Below, piece by piece: positions 17,959 to 26,867 of a stretch of DNA of 64,000 bases. The stretch covers positions 1 to 64,000 of the forward strand of contig CANJSF010000007.1 of NCBI GenBank assembly GCA_947476925.1, given 5' to 3'. Below the pieces are notes generated by a model that was not told the DNA's origin, ran no database searches, and saw only the letters and a list, made by a program, of their open reading frames with translations. Within the stretch, counting starts at the first letter, position 1; each line of letters opens with the position of its first letter. Origin of the DNA: Rhodospirillaceae bacterium (GTDB lineage Bacteria > Pseudomonadota > Alphaproteobacteria > Rhodospirillales > Rhodospirillaceae). Position numbers and translations under genes: made by a program.

Positions 17959-20013
17959 TTATCCTGCCACCAGTTTTTGATGGCCCGCGCTTAACACCGC
18001 CAGCACATCGCAGCCCATATATATAAAGTCATCCACACCGGCAGCCTTGAGCATATTCTCCGCCTCACCGGCTCGTCCGGCAAGATAGAGTGTGGCCACG
18101 CCTGCCGCTTTCAAGGCTTTCGCCAACAACGCGGCGTGGGCGGTATATAGTGTGTCGGTCGAACAGATGACGGCAAAGGCCGCGCCCGTGGCGCCAAATT
18201 CTTTAGCTATCGCGGCTACATCAACGCCACCCGCGCCCATGATGGCTTCTATGCCGCCAGCTTCAAAAAAATTCTTGGCGTAACTGGCACGTGCCGTGAA
18301 GTCAGCAGCGCCCCCGATGTTGGCCACAAAAACTTTAGGGCTTACGCCAAACTTTGTTTTAAACGCATCGGCCTGATCGCGTAATTGTTCGAAGCCATCA
18401 GCTAATCGATGTTGCGGCAAGGGCGTCATGGTGATCGGGCTGCCCGCCAGTGCCTTGGCCATGGCCAGCACATTTGCGCCTTCGCTTGCTGCCTTCACTA
18501 ATGCAGCCATCAATGGGCCGTCGGCGGGCTCGGGCACTTTAGCAATGGTGCCCACGGGCCCCTGATCGCGACGTGTCAACACGGCTGCGATGTCGGGGTG
18601 ATCGGCAGCAATCGAGTCTTCGTGGATATTGGCGAACTCACTCACGCCCGTCAGCGTATCTTTACGGCGTGCTAGGTTCTTCGTGCGCTCGGTTGCGACG
18701 GCTGCAATTTTTTGCGCAATAAGGCCCGACATCAAAGCCGTTGCCATACCACCGGCGCGTTCGATCTCTTGGAAAAATGCCCACGCGGCTTCGGCCACTT
18801 TGTCGGTGAGCGTTTCAAACAGGTAAGCGCCACCGGCGGCATCAACCACTTTGTTGGCGCCGGTTTCTTCCTGCAGCACAATTTGGGTGTTGCGCGCGAT
18901 GCGTCGGCCCAGTTCGCGCGAGTAACCCAATGCACTGTCAAAGGGCAGTACGCTCACAGCGTCCGCGCCGGCAATGCCTGCTCCAAAACACGCCACGGTC
19001 GTGCGCAAAATATTCACCCACGGATCGCGTTTGCTCATCATACGTGGTGCGGTCAGCGCCGTGATCGGCGCGGTGCGTTTTTCCGGACTAGCACCGCAGG
19101 CCTCGGCAATCCGGCCCCACAATTTCCGTGCGGCTCGAATTTTTGCCACGGTTAAAAACAAATCAGCATCAGCAGCCAGCGTAAAGGCCATTTGCCCGCA
19201 CGCGGCATCAATATCGATTCCGGTATTCACAATCGCACGCAGATACTCAACGGCTGTGGCCATCACGCACGCAAGCTCTTGGGCTTCGCCCGCCCCCGCC
19301 GAATGATAGACAATCGATTTTAGGTTCAACGCGCGCGCGTTGGGATAGGTTTTGGCCACGTAGGCGGTCGTGTCGGCCATGCGCGCCAACACAACATCCA
19401 TTGGCACAATCAATTTGCCCGCTGCGGCAAAAGTCGCCAACGGATCGGTGCCAAGATTAAAGTGAACTTGCTCGGGCTTGAGTCCCTGGGCTGTCATCAT
19501 TTGCATAAAGACGGCTGACAGCGGCACCGATGGTCCATTGGGTTCCAGCACAACGGGGGCCAGATCCAGGTAGACGCCCTTCAGGGCGGTTTGAAAATCT
19601 TTTAGCGAACGAACGGCCACGCCATTCTGGCCTGAGGGGTCAATTTTCAAGACGATGGATGTGGCCCCGCCCTCTAGGTCTTCTAAAATTTGCTGATTGG
19701 CGATCTCGGGGTCGGGGTGGCCATGAACTTGGCGAATATCCCAGCCCGATTGCGATGTGCTCAGTGCGGATGTGCCGCGCGTATATGGCGCGCCGCCCGG
19801 AAAACCGGTTTGGGCCGACCAATCGGCTTTGGTATAAAGTGGTTTGATGGCGAGGCCGTCGTAAGTGCGGCTCACCAGCTTCTTATCAAAGGGTGCGCCA
19901 GCCAATACTTTGTCGATTAACTTCAGCCACGCTTCGTCTGTGGCGGCGGGAAAATCAGACGCCAGCGCCAAAATTTCGGCATCGGATGGGGCGTTGGAAC
20001 GACCGTCGGCCAC
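17959..20013 (-). CDS. mutA: Methylmalonyl-CoA mutase small subunit
   Basis: The non-catalytic beta subunit of heterodimeric methylmalonyl-CoA mutase. It has 684 residues and parallels MutB, with a degenerate barrel ([38 protein letters not shown]) and a C-terminal B12-like fold. That fold lacks the DxHxxG histidine: the equivalent stretch reads [19 protein letters not shown]. This loss is normal for small subunits, so it is not damage. The start is GTG at 20013 with GGAG upstream. It is the first gene of the mutA-mutB-meaB unit, 88 bases after an M19-like lipoprotein gene on the same strand. Confidence 0.94.
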   Translation of the reverse strand: MADGRSNAPSDAEILALASDFPAATDEAWLKLIDKVLAGAPFDKKLVSRTYDGLAIKPLYTKADWSAQTGFPGGAPYTRGTSALSTSQSGWDIRQVHGHPDPEIANQQILEDLEGGATSIVLKIDPSGQNGVAVRSLKDFQTALKGVYLDLAPVVLEPNGPSVPLSAVFMQMMTAQGLKPEQVHFNLGTDPLATFAAAGKLIVPMDVVLARMADTTAYVAKTYPNARALNLKSIVYHSAGAGEAQELACVMATAVEYLRAIVNTGIDIDAACGQMAFTLAADADLFLTVAKIRAARKLWGRIAEACGASPEKRTAPITALTAPRMMSKRDPWVNILRTTVACFGAGIAGADAVSVLPFDSALGYSRELGRRIARNTQIVLQEETGANKVVDAAGGAYLFETLTDKVAEAAWAFFQEIERAGGMATALMSGLIAQKIAAVATERTKNLARRKDTLTGVSEFANIHEDSIAADHPDIAAVLTRRDQGPVGTIAKVPEPADGPLMAALVKAASEGANVLAMAKALAGSPITMTPLPQHRLADGFEQLRDQADAFKTKFGVSPKVFVANIGGAADFTARASYAKNFFEAGGIEAIMGAGGVDVAAIAKEFGATGAAFAVICSTDTLYTAHAALLAKALKAAGVATLYLAGRAGEAENMLKAAGVDDFIYMGCDVLAVLSAGHQKLVAG

Positions 20014-20101
20014 GCTCTAAACTCCAGGGCTAGAACACTTACGTATCAGCGTTCTTAGAACCTCGGGGCTGGACCGTCAAACCGGGAAAACCGCTTAAAT
20101 C

Positions 20102-21358
20102 TTACTTGCCCGCTGCCTTTTCCACGGCTTTCCAGGCGCGCAGGAAGTTGCCGCTCCACAGCTTGCCGATGTCGCGCTCGCTGTAGCCGCGCTTGACAAG
20201 CTCTTTGGTCAGGCCCGGCGCCTCGGCCGCGGTTTTATAGCCAATGATCCCGCCGCTATGCTCCATGTCGGTCGCAATGCCCACATGGTCAATGCCAATG
20301 AGCTTCACGGCGTAGTCGATGGAGTCGGCCATATCAACCACTGTGGCTCCGGCATTGGCCCAGCGCTCACGGTATCCCGTCATGGCCTTCATAAATTCGG
20401 GCATCTTTTCTTTGGGCAATTTCGCGCCCGCATCGGTGAATGTTTTTAGCCCGAAGCTTTTTTCAATTGCGGCCAAGTCGTCTTGCTGTTCCTTCGGCGC
20501 GTTCTTGAGGTAGCTGGCAAAGGCGACGATGTGCACCACGCCACCTTTGGCGGCGATGGCTTTCATTTCTTCGTCGGTCAAGTTGCGGCTTGTATCAACT
20601 TTGGCCTTTACGCCCACGTGCGAAGCCACCACCGGCGCTTTGGATAACGCGACGGCTTGCATCACGGCATCTTTGGTAATCTGCGAGACGTCGATGATGA
20701 TACCCAATCGATTCATCTCAGCTACGGCTTGTTTGCCCAAGGGCGTCAGACCGCCTTGTGCGCCCTCTTTGTCGCCAAATTTATCTTGGGGCCGGTTGCT
20801 ATCGGCGAATTGGTTGTTGCCCGCATGGGTGAACGCCACCATGCGCAAGCCACGACCGTACAAGTCGCCAAGCCATTTTGTGTCTTCGCCATAAGGATAA
20901 GCGTTGACGACCGACAGCACGAGGAAGTGTTTGCCGCTTTTGACTATGCGCGCCACATCATCGGCGCGCCGCGCCATCTCAATGCGCGCGGGGTAGGTGC
21001 TCAACATTTTTTCGATGGCGGCAAGTTTTGTGTCCATTTCCTTGCGGGCCTTGGCGTAGTTCTCGGGCGTGCGGGTGTTCTGCAGCGCAAACAAGACGAA
21101 CGCGGCTCCATCTAACTTGCCGGCGTCCATCTTCGGCAGGTCCACTTGCATCTTGGTGTCTTTGCCCGCGTCCTTGTCGCCAGCCATGAAATCCAGCGGA
21201 ATATCCATCTCGGCATCGAATGTGATGACGCGCTCATGAATCGCCATGGCTTGCGCACCGAGGTCGACCGATGTCGATGGTGCGGGTGCCTTGGCCGCAC
21301 AGCTCGCCAAAACAACAGCAAGCGCAGCTATCGAAATGCCCCGAAAGAATGTGCTCAT
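20102..21358 (-). CDS. M19 dipeptidase-like lipoprotein, probable pseudoenzyme
   Basis: A paralogue of the dipeptidase at 13414 and colinear with it, but with a lipobox (LASC, C20) in place of a plain signal, so it should be a lipid-anchored envelope protein of 418 residues. Most metal and substrate residues of the family are replaced. The first His of HxD is E50 (DAEMD), the bridging Glu is V151 (SVVNAYP), the substrate His is Q226 (IDVSQIT) and the second-metal His is T256 (DTSRN). Only H247 and D52 remain, along with the late aspartate (GIATDME). The fold is intact and the frame unbroken, so it is not a decayed pseudogene. A binding or structural role, or an altered metal centre, is more likely than dipeptidase activity. 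ATG 21358 has GGGAG six bases upstream. Confidence 0.85.
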   Translation of the reverse strand: MSTFFRGISIAALAVVLASCAAKAPAPSTSVDLGAQAMAIHERVITFDAEMDIPLDFMAGDKDAGKDTKMQVDLPKMDAGKLDGAAFVLFALQNTRTPENYAKARKEMDTKLAAIEKMLSTYPARIEMARRADDVARIVKSGKHFLVLSVVNAYPYGEDTKWLGDLYGRGLRMVAFTHAGNNQFADSNRPQDKFGDKEGAQGGLTPLGKQAVAEMNRLGIIIDVSQITKDAVMQAVALSKAPVVASHVGVKAKVDTSRNLTDEEMKAIAAKGGVVHIVAFASYLKNAPKEQQDDLAAIEKSFGLKTFTDAGAKLPKEKMPEFMKAMTGYRERWANAGATVVDMADSIDYAVKLIGIDHVGIATDMEHSGGIIGYKTAAEAPGLTKELVKRGYSERDIGKLWSGNFLRAWKAVEKAAGK

Positions 21359-21505
21359 GGATATCTCCCAAACGTCTGCCAAGATGGTACCTGTCGCTTG
21401 GTCAGCGGTCGACTCTTTCGGGGGGCCTGCCACATAAATAGAATGCATCGAGAAAAATCACCTTTTTCGGTTCCCGTTTGCTGAAATTCAGTCTTCAATC
21501 AGGCC

Positions 21506-22063
21506 ATGGCCAGTTTCGAACGTCCCGCTGATCCCAACATTGCACCCTCGCCCTGGGTGTTGCGCTTTGCCGCGCTGATTACCCCCCACGGTACCGTGTT
21601 GGATGTGGCGGCTGGTCATGGCCGACACACACGAGCGTTGCGCGCGTTGGGTTTTGGTGTGCTGGCCACCGATGTCGATGTGGCAGGCCTTGCCGATTTG
21701 CGCACCGATTCAGGGGTGGTGATTTCGCAGCTTGATTTAGAAACCGGCGCTTGGCCATTTGTTGGGCGACAATTCGACGCCATCGTTGTCACAAACTATC
21801 TACATCGAGCCCAATTCGCTCATTATAAAGAGGCCCTGGCTAACGACGGCGTGTTGATCATTGAAACATTCGGCCAAGGCAACGAGCTTCTGGGTCGCCC
21901 TCGCAACCCAGAATTTCTGTTACGCCCCGGCGAGTTGCTCGAAGCATTTTCATCCTCATTGCATATCGTAGCCTATGAACATGGCGCCGAACACGAGCCA
22001 CGCCCCGCCGTACGCCAAAGGCTTTGTGCCGTGAAAACAAATTCGCCGGTGTTGTTGCCATGA
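21506..22063 (+). CDS. Small class I SAM-dependent methyltransferase
   Basis: A 185-residue cytoplasmic methyltransferase of the TehB/UbiE-like fold. Motif I is VLDVAAGHGRHTRALRALG, the acidic motif II residue is in LATDVDVAGL, and later parts are FDAIVVTNYLHRA and DGVLIIETFGQGNE. The protein has no extra domains and no known target. The frame looks real because motif I is complete and its stop overlaps the ATG of the next gene in an ATGA arrangement, which suggests translational coupling to a periplasmic binding protein. It diverges from the M19-like lipoprotein, with 147 bases between them. The Shine-Dalgarno sequence is weak. Confidence 0.75.
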   Translation: MASFERPADPNIAPSPWVLRFAALITPHGTVLDVAAGHGRHTRALRALGFGVLATDVDVAGLADLRTDSGVVISQLDLETGAWPFVGRQFDAIVVTNYLHRAQFAHYKEALANDGVLIIETFGQGNELLGRPRNPEFLLRPGELLEAFSSSLHIVAYEHGAEHEPRPAVRQRLCAVKTNSPVLLP

Positions 22064-23553
22064 AATCGCTGCTTGTTTTATGCGGGCTGCTGACAAGCTT
22101 CGCGGCCACAGCCAGCACCATTCGTGTGGCTTACATTTCGCCGGCCATTGCATTTGGCGCGCCGTTTTCGCGTGATGAAGGTGGGGGCGTGCGTTACTCG
22201 ATCTATGACACGCTCACTGTGGTCGCAAGCGGCGGTCAACTCCTGCCGGGGCTCGCAGAGTCTTGGGTGATCGAAAACGATACCACATGGGTGTTTAAGC
22301 TTCGCTCCGGTGTGGTGTTTTCGAACGGTGAAGCCTTTGATGCCGCCGCAGCCGCAGCCGCAATTAACAGCTTGATCGACCCCGCTCTGCGGTTTGCGCG
22401 AGCGCTTGATGTGCCAGGCCTGGTTGGCGCGCGCGCTCGTGACGCGACGACGTTGGAAGTCACCACAGCCAGACCCGACCCGCTTTTGGCGCGCCGCATG
22501 AACATGGTGCCCATTCCGGCTCCCAAGGCTTGGGTTGAGATGGGACCGGATGCTTTTGCCAAAAATCCAATCGGCACCGGGCCTTTCAAGATTACGCGCT
22601 GGGGGGCTGCTGGCTATCGGCTTGAAGCGGTGCCCACATCGTGGCGCAAGTCGAAGCAAATTAATGTGATCGAGACAACGATTGTGTCCGATGCGGCAGC
22701 GCGCATTAAGGCGCTGCTGTCTGATCGTGTTGATATCGCCTTGGGTCTTGGGCCCGACGATATCGACGAGGTCAAAAGCGCGGGCTATGAGACGCTGGTG
22801 ACGCCAGTACCGAGCGTTCTTGCCGTTGCTTTCCGCACAGTGCGCGATGACGCCGCCCCGCTGAAAGACGTGCGCGTGCGGCGCGCCCTTAACCACGCCG
22901 TCGACAAAGACGCGATCGTCAAACAAATCCTCGCGGGTACGACACGCGTGGCAAGCCAAGGTACGGTGGCCGGCATCCCGGGGTATGACCCCAACCTTAC
23001 GCCCTTCGCATACGATCCCGCCAAAGCGCGAGCATTGTTGACCGAGGCGGGATATCCGAACGGATTTAAGATGGTGATGTTGGTCTATGGCGGGTTGCTG
23101 CCCAACGACACCACGGTGTTTCAAAAAGTCGCACAAGACTTGGGCGCTGTGGGCGTAAAGGTGGAGCTGCGGTCCATGACGTTCCCCGATTATGCACGGC
23201 GATTGTTCAACGGCGATTGGGAAGGAATTGACGCCTTCTCCAATGGATGGCTCAGCGTTGGCGTGGGCGATCCGGTGCGGGCGGTCGATCAGTTTTCGTG
23301 TAGCTACAATGCCCCCTTCTTTTGCCAACCCGACATGATGCCGCTAATTGATGCCACGCGCTCGGAGATGGATCCCTTCAAACGCGATAAACTCATGCAA
23401 AACGTCATGGCGGCCTTCAACCAAACGGCAGTGGCGCTGTGGTTGGTCGAATTTTCGACCATCACGGGGATTTCGCCACGCGTCAAAAACTATGCGACCC
23501 GCTCGGACGGAACCGGAATCCTCTTTGAAGGAATGACGCTGGACGGCAAATAG
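22060..23553 (+). CDS. ABC transporter substrate-binding protein, family 5, third paralogue
   Basis: A periplasmic SBP_bac_5 protein of 497 residues, related to the pair at 4645 and 6156. It has a short Sec signal ending near AATASTIR, then YDTLTVVASGGQLLPGLAES, RSGVVFSNGEAFDAAAA, GTGPFKITRWG, VRVRRALNHAVDKDAIV and LLTEAGYPNGFKM. A Cys pair (QFSCSYNAPFFCQ) sits where the other two copies also have cysteines. The ATG at 22060 overlaps the methyltransferase stop; a longer frame from 22024 would bury the signal. As with the other copies, no permease or ATPase gene is adjacent. The ligand is unknown. Confidence 0.87.
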   Translation: MKSLLVLCGLLTSFAATASTIRVAYISPAIAFGAPFSRDEGGGVRYSIYDTLTVVASGGQLLPGLAESWVIENDTTWVFKLRSGVVFSNGEAFDAAAAAAAINSLIDPALRFARALDVPGLVGARARDATTLEVTTARPDPLLARRMNMVPIPAPKAWVEMGPDAFAKNPIGTGPFKITRWGAAGYRLEAVPTSWRKSKQINVIETTIVSDAAARIKALLSDRVDIALGLGPDDIDEVKSAGYETLVTPVPSVLAVAFRTVRDDAAPLKDVRVRRALNHAVDKDAIVKQILAGTTRVASQGTVAGIPGYDPNLTPFAYDPAKARALLTEAGYPNGFKMVMLVYGGLLPNDTTVFQKVAQDLGAVGVKVELRSMTFPDYARRLFNGDWEGIDAFSNGWLSVGVGDPVRAVDQFSCSYNAPFFCQPDMMPLIDATRSEMDPFKRDKLMQNVMAAFNQTAVALWLVEFSTITGISPRVKNYATRSDGTGILFEGMTLDGK

Positions 23554-23671
23554 GCCCAAGCGCTGGTTGGGGTTTGCCAGGCGTGGCCAGAGGGCGCACG
23601 CGGTCGATTTGGCCACCTTGGGTCTGCCTACTGGCTTATGCTAGGCTTCGGCCTTAAACCGGAGGATTCCC

Positions 23672-25843
23672 ATGAATAAGATCGCCAGCCATCTCCCCGC
23701 ACTCGATGCGCAAAGCCGTCGCGGCTTTTTAGGCGCTGCTGCCGGTGGATTAACGCTGGCCATGACCCTTCCGGCTGTTCGGTCATCCATGGCCAAGGGC
23801 GACGGGGCTGCGGCCTTAAGCGCTTACGTGCAAATCACGCCCGATGACGTGGTCTCTGTTGTCGTTCCCGGCGTGGAGTTCGGCCAGGGTGTGTACACCG
23901 GCTTATCAAAAATTCTGTGCGAAGAGTTGGAGGCTGATTTCAGCCGTATCGACATCAAACTCGCCACGGCCAACATGGCTTTCGCCAACCCCGCCAAAAA
24001 GCGTCAAAGCACGGGCAATTCCGATGCCATCATTGGCTACATGCCGGTGTTGTTGAAAACCGGTGCGCAGGGTCGCGAAATGCTGGTCGCAGCTGCCGCC
24101 AAACAATGGAACGTCAAACCCGACGAATGCCGCGCCGAGAGCGGCAAGATTTTCCATGATGCTTCTAAGCGTAGCGTGACGTTTGGTGCGGTCGCCGCCG
24201 CCGCCGCTAAGTTGCCGGTTCCAGCCGAACCCAAGTTGAAAGATCCATCAACTTGGAAATTGATCGGCAAAGATTTCACCCGCAAAGACACGCCTGCGAA
24301 AGTCGACGGTAGTGCCAACTTCGGCGCCGACGTCGCGCTCGAAGGTTTGTTGGTTGCGACGCTGACGACATCGCCTGTGTTTGGCGGTCAAGTGAAGTCG
24401 TATGACCGCGCCGCTGCCATGGCCGTAAAGGGCGTGGTCGCGCTGGTCGATATTGATAATGGCTCAGGCACCGGCGGTTTAGCCGCTGTGGCTGAGAATT
24501 TTTACCAAGCCAAAAAGGCGCTCGATGCCGCCAAAATTGAGTGGGACTCCAAGGGCGGCGAAAATTTCAGTTCAGCTCAGCATTCGCGCGATTTGCGGGC
24601 AGCCCTGAACGAAGAGGGCAAGCCCGTTGCACCGTTCAAAAAAGGCGATGCGCCGGAAGCCTTTAAAACTGCGGCCAAAACACTTGAGGCGATATATGAA
24701 GTGCCGCTGCTGGCCCACGCCTGTATGGAGCCGATGTCGTCAACGGCGCTTATCACTGACGCGAGCTGCATGATCTGGTCACCTGCCCAAAACCAATCAG
24801 CGTCACACGAGCTGGCGGTCACGATGACGAAGTTGCCGGCCGACAAAGTAACGCTTCAAAACACATTTGCGGGCGGCGGCTTTGGCCGCAAGTGGGAGTT
24901 AGATTTCACCCGCCAAGTGTTGCAAATCGCTATGGCCGTGAAGGGTCGGCCCGTGCGTCTGTATTGGACACGCGAAGAAGATATTCAGCACGACTATTAT
25001 CGCCCTGCTTATGTATCGCGCGTGCGCGGCGCGCTCGACAAAGACAACAATCTCATCGCCCTTAGCGCTAAAATTGCTGGGCAGTCGATGCTGGCGTTTC
25101 AAAAGCGCCCCGCGCCGGTGGACTTTACCTCCATCGGTGGGTCGATTAATCCGGTTTACGGCGTGCCCAATACGTCCATGGAGTATGTCGAAAAAAATCC
25201 AAACGTTCCCGTGGGTTTTTGGCGTTCGGTCGCCAGTTCGCAACATGGCTTTACGTCCGAGAGCATGATCGATGAAATGGCAGCGCTCGCGGGCAAAGAT
25301 GCTTTTGAGTTCCGCATGACCATGCTCAAAGACAAGCCGCGCGAACTCGCAGTTCTAAAACTCCTCAAAGAAAAATCAGGTTGGGGCACAAAGCTGCCCG
25401 CAGGCGAGGGGATGGGCTTAGCCTTTACGCCGGGCTTTGGCTCGGTCGTGGCGCAAGTGGCTCATGTCTCGGTGAAGGGCGGCGAACTGCGCGTGAAAAA
25501 AATCACCTGCGTGGCTGACTGCGGCACCTTGATCGAGCCCAATAATGTGCTCGCTCAGCTCGAAAGTGGCATGGTCTACGGCTATTCGGCGGCGGTGTTT
25601 GACGAGATCACCATCGAAAAGGGTGCAGTCAAACAAAGCAACTTCAACGATTATCCCATGCCAACATTGGCCAACACGCCGGAAATGGAGATTCACCTCA
25701 TTCCCAGCACCACCAAACCAGGTGGCGTCGGCGAAAGCTCGGTGCCTGCGGTGGCCCCGGCCATTGCTAACGCGGTGTTTGCGGCCACCGGCCAGCGGAT
25801 TCGCAAGTTGCCGCTCAAGAACGCTGGGTTAAGCGTCGCTTAA
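23672..25843 (+). CDS. Tat-exported molybdopterin hydroxylase large subunit (IorB-like)
   Basis: The molybdopterin-binding subunit of a xanthine dehydrogenase-family hydroxylase, of the isoquinoline 1-oxidoreductase beta type. These enzymes hydroxylate aldehydes or N-heterocycles with water as oxygen source. The 723-residue protein begins with a twin-arginine signal (QSRRGFLGAAAGGL), so it is folded with its cofactor before export. Family motifs are VVVPGVEFGQGVYTGL, LLAHACMEPMSSTA, GGGFGRKWELDFTRQ, GFWRSVASSQHGF and the C-terminal GVGESSVPAVAPAIANA with the likely catalytic Glu. The start has GGAGGA six bases upstream. The usual small 2Fe-2S partner (IorA) is not encoded next to it or anywhere in the window. 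Confidence 0.88.
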   Translation: MNKIASHLPALDAQSRRGFLGAAAGGLTLAMTLPAVRSSMAKGDGAAALSAYVQITPDDVVSVVVPGVEFGQGVYTGLSKILCEELEADFSRIDIKLATANMAFANPAKKRQSTGNSDAIIGYMPVLLKTGAQGREMLVAAAAKQWNVKPDECRAESGKIFHDASKRSVTFGAVAAAAAKLPVPAEPKLKDPSTWKLIGKDFTRKDTPAKVDGSANFGADVALEGLLVATLTTSPVFGGQVKSYDRAAAMAVKGVVALVDIDNGSGTGGLAAVAENFYQAKKALDAAKIEWDSKGGENFSSAQHSRDLRAALNEEGKPVAPFKKGDAPEAFKTAAKTLEAIYEVPLLAHACMEPMSSTALITDASCMIWSPAQNQSASHELAVTMTKLPADKVTLQNTFAGGGFGRKWELDFTRQVLQIAMAVKGRPVRLYWTREEDIQHDYYRPAYVSRVRGALDKDNNLIALSAKIAGQSMLAFQKRPAPVDFTSIGGSINPVYGVPNTSMEYVEKNPNVPVGFWRSVASSQHGFTSESMIDEMAALAGKDAFEFRMTMLKDKPRELAVLKLLKEKSGWGTKLPAGEGMGLAFTPGFGSVVAQVAHVSVKGGELRVKKITCVADCGTLIEPNNVLAQLESGMVYGYSAAVFDEITIEKGAVKQSNFNDYPMPTLANTPEMEIHLIPSTTKPGGVGESSVPAVAPAIANAVFAATGQRIRKLPLKNAGLSVA

Positions 25844-25916
25844 GCCTATCTAAGTCATTGATTTTAGGCCTTTCGCGCCCTTCTTCCTCTGTCTAAACTG
25901 ACCTGGGGAGAAGGGA

Positions 25917-26867
25917 ATGCGGCGCTTTGCCATAGCCACGGCGATCTTATTGTTCAGCGCTGTTGCAGGGCTTGCACCTGCGGCCTCGCAAGGCCTGCGA
26001 ACAATTCAAGATTGCCCTACATGTCCCGAGGTGATTGCCATTCCAACGGGCTCATTCCTGTTTGGGACCAACGCCGGAAGTTTCGAACTCGACAAGGTGG
26101 GTCGGGGACGGGCCGAGGCGGGCCAGGTTAAAATCAATATCAATCAGTCCTTTGCTATGGGTCGCACCGAAGTGACGCGCGCCCAGTACGCCGCATTTGT
26201 CGCGGCAAGCGGCTATAACCCCGAGACGAAGTTCTGCCGCGTTTGGGATCAAGATGGTGGACGGTTTTCAGACGTGCCGGGGCGCAACTGGCGCGATCCC
26301 GGTTTGGTCACACCCCCACAGGACGATCACCCGGTCACGTGCGTGAGTTGGGATGACGCCGTGGCCTATACGCAGTGGCTCAGCAAACAGACGGGCAAAC
26401 GTTATCGACTGCCCAGCGAAGTTGAGTGGGAATATGCCGCGCGCGCCGGATCTGACAAGCGCCGCTTCTGGAGCGATGATGCCTCGGAAGGCTGTGCTTA
26501 CGCTAACACTTACGACCTCACAGCGCGGCGCGCATACGCGTTGTCTTGGGCGCATGTGGGTTGCGCCGATGGCTTTGCCGATGTGGCGCCCGTGGGCTCA
26601 CTGTTGCCAAATAATTTTGGCCTTCAAGACGTTGTGGGAAATGTTTGGGAATGGGTGGCCGATTGCTTCACCACATCCAAGATTGGCCGTCCCAAAGATC
26701 AACGCGCATGGGTGTGGGACGGTTGTGCCGATCGGGGTTTGCGGGGCGGCGGTTGGATGACCGCACCTGATCGCAGCCGCGTTGGCTTTCCGGCAGGCGA
26801 CCCGCCAACCGATCGCTATTCGTTCTTAGGTTTTCGTGTCGCGCGAGATCTTGAGGCGGGGGAATAA
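25917..26867 (+). CDS. Exported SUMF1/FGE-like protein 1 (eight-cysteine type)
   Basis: A periplasmic protein with a formylglycine-generating-enzyme (SUMF1) fold, 316 residues. A Sec signal ends near PAASQG. Then come QDCPTCPEVIAIPTGSFLFG, GRTEVTRAQYAAFV, HPVTCVSWDDAVAYTQWL, RLPSEVEWEYAARAG, GNVWEWVADC and LRGGGWMTAPDRSR, ending FLGFRVARDL. True FGEs have two catalytic cysteines just after the RGG-aromatic motif; here those sites are Thr and Ser, so formylglycine formation is not expected. Eight other cysteines could form four disulfides. This is the first gene of a four-paralogue unit; its TAA shares a base with the next ATG. Related non-FGE members act in ergothioneine or pyoverdine pathways, but the role here is unknown. 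Confidence 0.85.
   Translation: MRRFAIATAILLFSAVAGLAPAASQGLRTIQDCPTCPEVIAIPTGSFLFGTNAGSFELDKVGRGRAEAGQVKININQSFAMGRTEVTRAQYAAFVAASGYNPETKFCRVWDQDGGRFSDVPGRNWRDPGLVTPPQDDHPVTCVSWDDAVAYTQWLSKQTGKRYRLPSEVEWEYAARAGSDKRRFWSDDASEGCAYANTYDLTARRAYALSWAHVGCADGFADVAPVGSLLPNNFGLQDVVGNVWEWVADCFTTSKIGRPKDQRAWVWDGCADRGLRGGGWMTAPDRSRVGFPAGDPPTDRYSFLGFRVARDLEAGE

Noticed and set aside
17959-20013. mutA damaged by loss of the B12 histidine motif
   Set aside because: Small subunits normally lack this motif, so the change is expected.
22078-23328. 416-codon reverse-strand frame
   Set aside because: Antisense to a family-5 binding protein with full family motifs. Long shadow frames are common in GC-rich DNA.
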